From assembly GCA_032719365.1 (NCBI GenBank), contig CM064868.1, forward strand, positions 71,273,538 to 71,337,537: DNA of 64,000 bases. Direction: 5' to 3'. Under the pieces are notes generated by a model. The model saw only the letters and a program-made list of their open reading frames with translations, made no database searches and had not been told where the DNA came from. Positions 58,691-64,000 of this stretch are shown in pieces. Origin of the DNA: Prinsepia uniflora. Lineage: Eukaryota > Streptophyta > Magnoliopsida > Rosales > Rosaceae. Every line of letters starts with the position of its first letter. Within the stretch, counting starts at the first letter, position 1. A program made the translations under genes and the position numbers.

Positions 58691-60049
58691 AGTCTATCTT
58701 TGGTACACTAAGTAAGAGACTGGATAAGATAAAATAGTATGAAACTAGTATTTGGTACCAATCGTATTAATTAGCCACTGTATATAAGTTAATACGTTTC
58801 AGTGCCTTTTTACAATCGAGATACGCTAAAATAATACCTTCGAAATTGTTTGTATTAAATAGTCGGATGATTAACAATGCTGAAAAGTTTAATAATGATA
58901 ATGACCCCAAAACAATAATGGGGAATGTAGCACAATGTTATGATCATATTTATGTGACGTTTTATCTTATTTTCTTATACTTTTTTTTATCATATTTCCT
59001 ATGTTTCATAGTACTTAGCTTGTTTTCATGGTTTGTTGGATTTTTTTTTTGGAAGCAAAGTTACAAAACGAGTTAATTACTTGCTGTTTTGGAAATTTAA
59101 AGAGAAAACTTTGAAAAAGTACACCATATGTGTCATCTTCTCGGAATAGACTGCACCTTCTCGGGAAGAACTAGGTGATGGGCCATAAATTTTTAAAAGA
59201 TATGAAAGTCTAGTTTCTAGATAAATTTATGATTCGCCAATTGGCGTTTTATGGTGGTCGTTTAAGTATATTAAGGTCAGGCTGGACGGAAATTTAGCAT
59301 TCTTTCTATTTCAAATTTTCTAGTTCTTATCGAGCTTGAAACTAGAGGTCCAGGTTATTAGGGTTAGAGAAAGGAAGATAATAAGTAAAAAAGAAAAGTG
59401 GAGCAGCTACGGGAGTAAAGATTGGGCAACGAACAAGGCACACAACAACAACAACAAAATGTTTGTTCTTCCTTATGATGGCAATATATCATCCAGCAAA
59501 AGAAATAGCTTCCTCTCTCTCACAAGGCAGTAACATTTTATTCCCTCATTAATACCTCAAAAATCATATATAACCAAACAAAAATCACTTTCCAAAGGTC
59601 ACCGTCCCACACGTTGAGGCATGTGCCTTATGTAGGATTAGATGCTTAACTTCCCTACAACCAACGACTTCACGTTAAAAAGAAAAAAAGAAAAAAAAAG
59701 TCTACTTCCTAGTACCTATCCTTGTATCAATGTTTAGTATATCGAGATTGTGTGAGGTTTTGCCTTATTTTGAAAAATGGCTTGCTAATTAGTATTACTG
59801 TAAAATGGTATGATTTTCAACTTGTAGTGGGATTTTAAATTTAAACTCTCAGTAAAGAATAGAGTAAAAGCCTAAAATATATAACCAAGTGTCAAATATT
59901 TTAATGCAAAAACAAGGATATAACTATTATATGGGTTAATATTGTGTTGTTATTTATAACGGTGAGCAGATATTTTTGCCAAATTAAACTCGATTTGAAC
60001 ACCCTGACCTCAGTCATAACCCATAGCAATACCGATATCTCAAACAACC
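58691..60049. repeat. Segment A, copy 4 (without the solo LTR)
   Basis: Nearly identical by eye to 17391-18744, with the same empty LTR site (GGCATGTGCCTTATGTAGG) and the same AAAAAGAAAAAAAGAAAA run. It ends CAAACAACC before segment C. Confidence 0.87.
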
Positions 60050-61521
60050 TGTAACACCCTCGACTAATATCCATAACTAGCTAGCAATCATTCGGCTCTA
60101 TAAACTCCATCGAGTCCCCATCTAATATTCTTACTTACACCAGAGTCCTGATTTGGTATCCCGACTCTCCTTTCATTCCAATAACCCTACTTATCTAGGG
60201 TTCTAGTTCGATATCCTGACTCATCTAGAATGCACCTCCTGATCATCCCTCAGAAAGTCCAAACTTGGAGGTAGTTTATACTCATTTTGGAGTCTAATCG
60301 TGAGTCAAAACCCATCATCACATGTCCAACCATCCTAATCAAGGAAGAACCAATCCAGCAAAACCCTAAAATACGTCGTTACCCGGCTCCCTTGACCCTT
60401 AGACAAAAGCCCGCCTCGAACTAGTCCCAAAGGATCTAGAATTACACAAAATGGACTCTAAATTGACCCAAAGGGCCTCAAAACCATCACCATCAGCTTT
60501 GTTCAACCTTCCACGCGCCCCCACGTGCTCCAACACACCCCCACACGCTCTCACGTGCTCCCACACATCCGAAGATTCTCGTATGCGCTGGCATGCACAT
60601 CCACACGCAGATGGATGGTTGTCGACCACCCCACGAGCCCACACACGCTGGAAATTGGCCGAGAGATGTACTATGCTCTGTCCACGTGCCCTGATGTGGC
60701 ACTAACATCACAGGTCCATGTCGCCATGAAATCACATGCCCATGTCATCACTGCAACACTCCTGACATCATTATGACATCACAATGATGTCATAAGAGAG
60801 GTTGGCTGCTGGAGAAGACGACCGACACCTCCACCATCTGGTTCACTAGGGACCAGTTGAAATCTGTCATTGAAGGCTAGAATTCCAAGCTTCATAGATA
60901 CACCGAAACTCCTGCATTTGTTTATGATCCATACATAGATCTTCATCTAAGCGATGAGAAGAATCCAAATATGGGCTCAAAAATGGGAAATCATAACTGG
61001 AATGGCCAAAAAATGGAAGCGAACTTCTAACCACATTCCCACCATCGAGCCGTCACATCTAGCCACCATACTACCTCCCAAACACCAATAGACTCGTACA
61101 ATCGTAAGGTAGCCACCCTGCCCTTGAATATGATCGAAACACCCAGAGAATGGTACCATGGTGGTGAGGGTCTGTGAATTGGTCACACCGTAAAGAGACA
61201 GAGACAGAGACAGAGACAGAGTCCAAGACTAACCAATTATCTTAGGAGAGAAAATCCTCACCTTATTGATACCCTGGATTTTTCCAAAATTACTACTATA
61301 CCCTTACTGTTTCAGACTTGTAACTTTGATCCACAAACATTGATTCCCACGTGTCGTCTGTTTACGAAGTCGTGAGCTCGAGACCTATTTAATGGTCAAA
61401 GAAAAATGTCCAAAAGTGTCTTCAAGGAAAAGTTAACTAATGAGCCCCTCAAAAAAACAAGGGTAAAATCATCATGTTCTAAAGAAATTCCCAAAGCGAC
61501 ACCAATTTTTTATCCGGGTCG
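60050..61521 (-). mobile_element. Segment C, copy 2 (right end lost)
   Basis: It starts TGTAACACCCTCG like copy 1. It has an extra ~45 bp in the CACACACC region (GAAGATTCTCGTATGCGCTGG, ~60570-60610) and a different GACAGA microsatellite near 61196. The end stops at ATCCGGGTCG and joins segment B directly, losing the terminal TTACA and ~35 bp that follow in copy 1. The U3 module is at about 61320-61440. Confidence 0.7.
60771..60795. repeat. Perfect hairpin, second copy
   Basis: The same 11-bp arms and CAA loop as at 19426-19450, unchanged. Confidence 0.8.
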
Positions 61522-61851
61522 TCTGTTTAGTGGATATGCTTGTTATGTTTCTGTTGAGCAAAGGACTAAGTGTGGTTTTGGTAGGGCGTAGTCGGCCTTT
61601 GTAAGGTTAATGAAATTAGATACAAACAAAAGTACACCAAAGTTGTTGACTGAGGTAAATTTCCTCTGTTTTGGGCTTATTATTACTTGTTAATCCCCAG
61701 TCTGTCGAGGCTTTGGCTGTGGTGAAATGCTATAGTTGGCTTATGTCTGCCAAGGATTTTTTTGAGGAGTGTGGAGCGGCCTTGAATGACACGACCCATC
61801 TCAATCCCCCTGGGATTAACGTGGGATGCGTCATGCTCACGTCTCACACGA
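61522..61851. repeat. Segment B copy 2 with a 65-bp LTR stub
   Basis: Segment B runs from TCTGTTTAGTGGATATGC to GGCCTTGAA (61786). It is followed by TGACACGACCCATCTCAATC, the first ~60 bp of the LTR found at 20455. At about 61851 this breaks off within CACGTCTCACACG and satellite begins. The stub shows that the LTR insertion predates the duplication and was later deleted here. Confidence 0.78.
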
Positions 61852-64000
61852 AGTGACCTTGAGAAGAACGTGTATGTTGGGTTATAGGGGTTGAAATGAA
61901 CGTATGTGCTGGGTTATTGGAGTTGATTGAGAATATTGTACTCATTGTTTGAGTTTCCTTGAAATAAGTGTGTGAGTTTGATTATAGAGAACGATTGAGA
62001 GTGTTGTACTCATAGTGTGATGACCTTGAAATGAAGGAGTATATATTGGGTATTTTGATTAATAGAGATCTTTTGTTGTACTAATAGTTTGAGTGGTGGC
62101 CTTGAAAGGAACGTGTTTGTTGGGTTATAAGGATAGATAGAGAGTGTTGTACACTCGTAGTTTGATAGCCTTGAAATGAGGGTGTCTATTAGATTATTAA
62201 GATCTGTTGTTTGTAGGGGTGAAGTTTCTCATGGGATCAACTAGGGTCCCGCATGTCACAAGTCTATGGAGTTTTGCATGGACTTCACTACTCCAAGTCT
62301 TTGTTACTATCAATAAGTTAAAATTGAAAATTTGGCAATTCCTTGTCGAAATGAAATGAAAGTGATAGAAGTGTGTGTTTTATTGGATATTGATGTGAAT
62401 AATTGATTTTTATCTACACATTGATTTGTACACTTTAAGTAGTGTCCAAAAAATATTGAATGTTTGCTTTGAGTTATGGGGACTGATTAAGAGTGTTATA
62501 CTCATAGCTTAGTTTGAGTGGCCTTAGAAATGAGCATATTCCTTGGATTATAGGGATATTTTGTGCTCATAATTTGTAAAGTGACCTTGAGAAGAATGTG
62601 TATGTTGGGTTATAGGGGTTGAATTGAACGTATGTGCTGGGTTATTGGGGTTGATTGAGAATATCGTACTCATTGTTTGAGTTTCCTTGAAATGAGTGTG
62701 TGAGTTTGATTATAGAGATCGATTGAGAGTGTTGTACTTATAGTGTGATGACCTTGAAATGAAGGAGTATATATTGGGTATTTTGATTAATAGAGATCTT
62801 TTGTTGTACTAATAGTTTGAGTGATGGCCATCAAAGGAACGTGTTTGTTGGGTTATAAGGATAGATTGAGAGTGATGAAAACTCGTAGTTTGATGGCCTT
62901 AAAATGAGGGTATCTATTAGATTATTGAGATCTTTTTTTTGTAGGGATGAAGTATCTAATGGGATCAACTAGGGTCTCGCATATCACAAGTCTATGGAAT
63001 TTTGCATGGACATCATTAGTCCAAGTCTTTGTTCTTATCAATAAGTTAAAATTGAAAAGTTGGCAAGTCCTTGTCAAAAATGAAATGAAATTGATAGAAG
63101 TGTGTGTTTTATTGTATATTATGTGAATAATTGATTTTTATCTACACATAGATTTATACACTTTAAGTAGTGGCTAAGAAATATTGAACATTTGCTTTGA
63201 GTTATGGGGATTGATTAAGAATGTTATACTCATTGCTTAGTTTGAGTGGCCTTAGAAATGAGCACATTCCTTGGATTATAGGGATATTTTGTGCTCATAA
63301 TTTGAGTGGTGACCTTGAGAAGAACGTGCATGTTGGGTTATAGGGGTGGAAATGAACGTATGTGCTGGGTTATTGGAGTTGATTGAGAATATTGTCCTCA
63401 TTGTTTGAGTTTCCTTGAAATAAGTGTGTGAGTTTGATTATAGAGATCGATTGAGAGTGTTGTACTCATAGTGTGATGACCTTGAAATGAAGGAGTATAT
63501 ATTGTGTATTTGCATTAATAGAGATCTTTTGTTGTACTAGTAGTTTGAGTGGTGGCCTTGAAAGGAACGTGTTTGTTGGGTTATAAGGATAGATTGAGAG
63601 TGTTGTACACTCGGAGTTTGATAGCCTTGAAATGAGTGTGTCTATTAGATTATTAAGATCTTTTGTTTGTAGGGGTGAAGTTTCTCATGGGATCAACTAG
63701 GGTCCCGCATGTCACAAGTCTATGGAGTTTTGCATGGACTTCACTACTCCATGTCTTTGTTCCTATCAATAAGTTAAAATTGAAAAGTTGGCAATTCCTT
63801 GTCGAAATGAAATGAAAGTGATAGAAGTGTGTGTTTTATTGGATATTGATGTGAATAATTGATTTTTATCTACACATGGATTTGTACACTTTAAGTAGTG
63901 TCCAAAAAATATTGAACGTTTGCTTTGAGTTATGGGGACTGATTGAGAGTGTTATACTCATAGCTTAGTTTGAGTGGCCTTAGAAATGAGCATATTCCTT
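61852..64000 (+). repeat. Satellite array S7, runs off the right edge
   Basis: Three units have ORF blocks beginning near 62207, 62934 and 63663, spaced 727 and 729 bp. The first and third share AGGGGTGAAGTTTCTC and a one-base loss (CGAAATGAAATGAAAG) that breaks the frame. The middle one ends in ATTATGTGAATAATTG like the 30884 unit. An alternation of two unit types is therefore suggested. Confidence 0.92.

Noticed and set aside
61671..61856. 61-codon frame in segment B and LTR stub
   Set aside because: It crosses the boundary between segment B and the LTR and is not conserved as a frame in the other copies.

Overview
The window looks like plant nuclear DNA, most likely from a eudicot. The evidence is several families of TG...CA LTR retroelements with 5-bp target duplications and plant-type primer-binding sites (TGGTATCAGAGC and others), plus a broken leucine-rich-repeat receptor kinase of the plant MIK2-like type. 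I cannot name the species. There is no rRNA, tRNA, CRISPR or telomere repeat that I can see, and I found no intact host gene. It reads as repeat-rich heterochromatin.

About a third of the window is one tandem satellite with units of 584 to 730 bp (1-4387, 7305-8690, 15061-17390, 23783-26922, 28862-32150, 55265-58690, 61852-64000). Each unit combines about seven diverged ~68-bp sub-repeats with a ~250-bp block that holds a short open frame. Old, strongly diverged units lie at 42.1 kb and 54.4 kb. The satellite is interleaved with a recurring companion series: segment A (8691, 17391, 32151, 58691), LTR-like segment C (18745, 60050, stub at 35238) and segment B (20164, 35569, 61522). These copies show that blocks of satellite plus companion segments were duplicated over tens of kilobases. 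The A copies at 8.7 and 32.2 kb even share the same nested solo LTR.

Into this framework several LTR elements have inserted. They include a 2.9-kb solo LTR (4388-7304), an 88-bp miniature solo LTR (7648-7735), a compound minus-strand cluster with a broken Ty3/gypsy gag (11760-15060), a rearranged LTR complex (20455-23782) and a 1.9-kb solo LTR (26923-28861).

Two elements look recent because their paired LTRs appear identical. The first is a 4.2-kb element without coding capacity (37826-41992, 421-bp LTRs, TSD acttt). The second is a 5.5-kb gag-only element (44424-49927, 517-bp LTRs, TSD atgat) that encodes one Gag protein. It also carries an antisense ORF next to a fragment of a foreign LTR.

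Between 49.9 and 54.4 kb the DNA is more gene-like: a decayed receptor-kinase pseudogene on the minus strand, then the end of an LTR followed by three tandem primer-binding-site-like motifs. The most unusual points are the composite satellite, the miniature LTR, the gag-only element with its antisense ORF, the three tandem primer-site motifs, and a U3 module shared by several LTR families.
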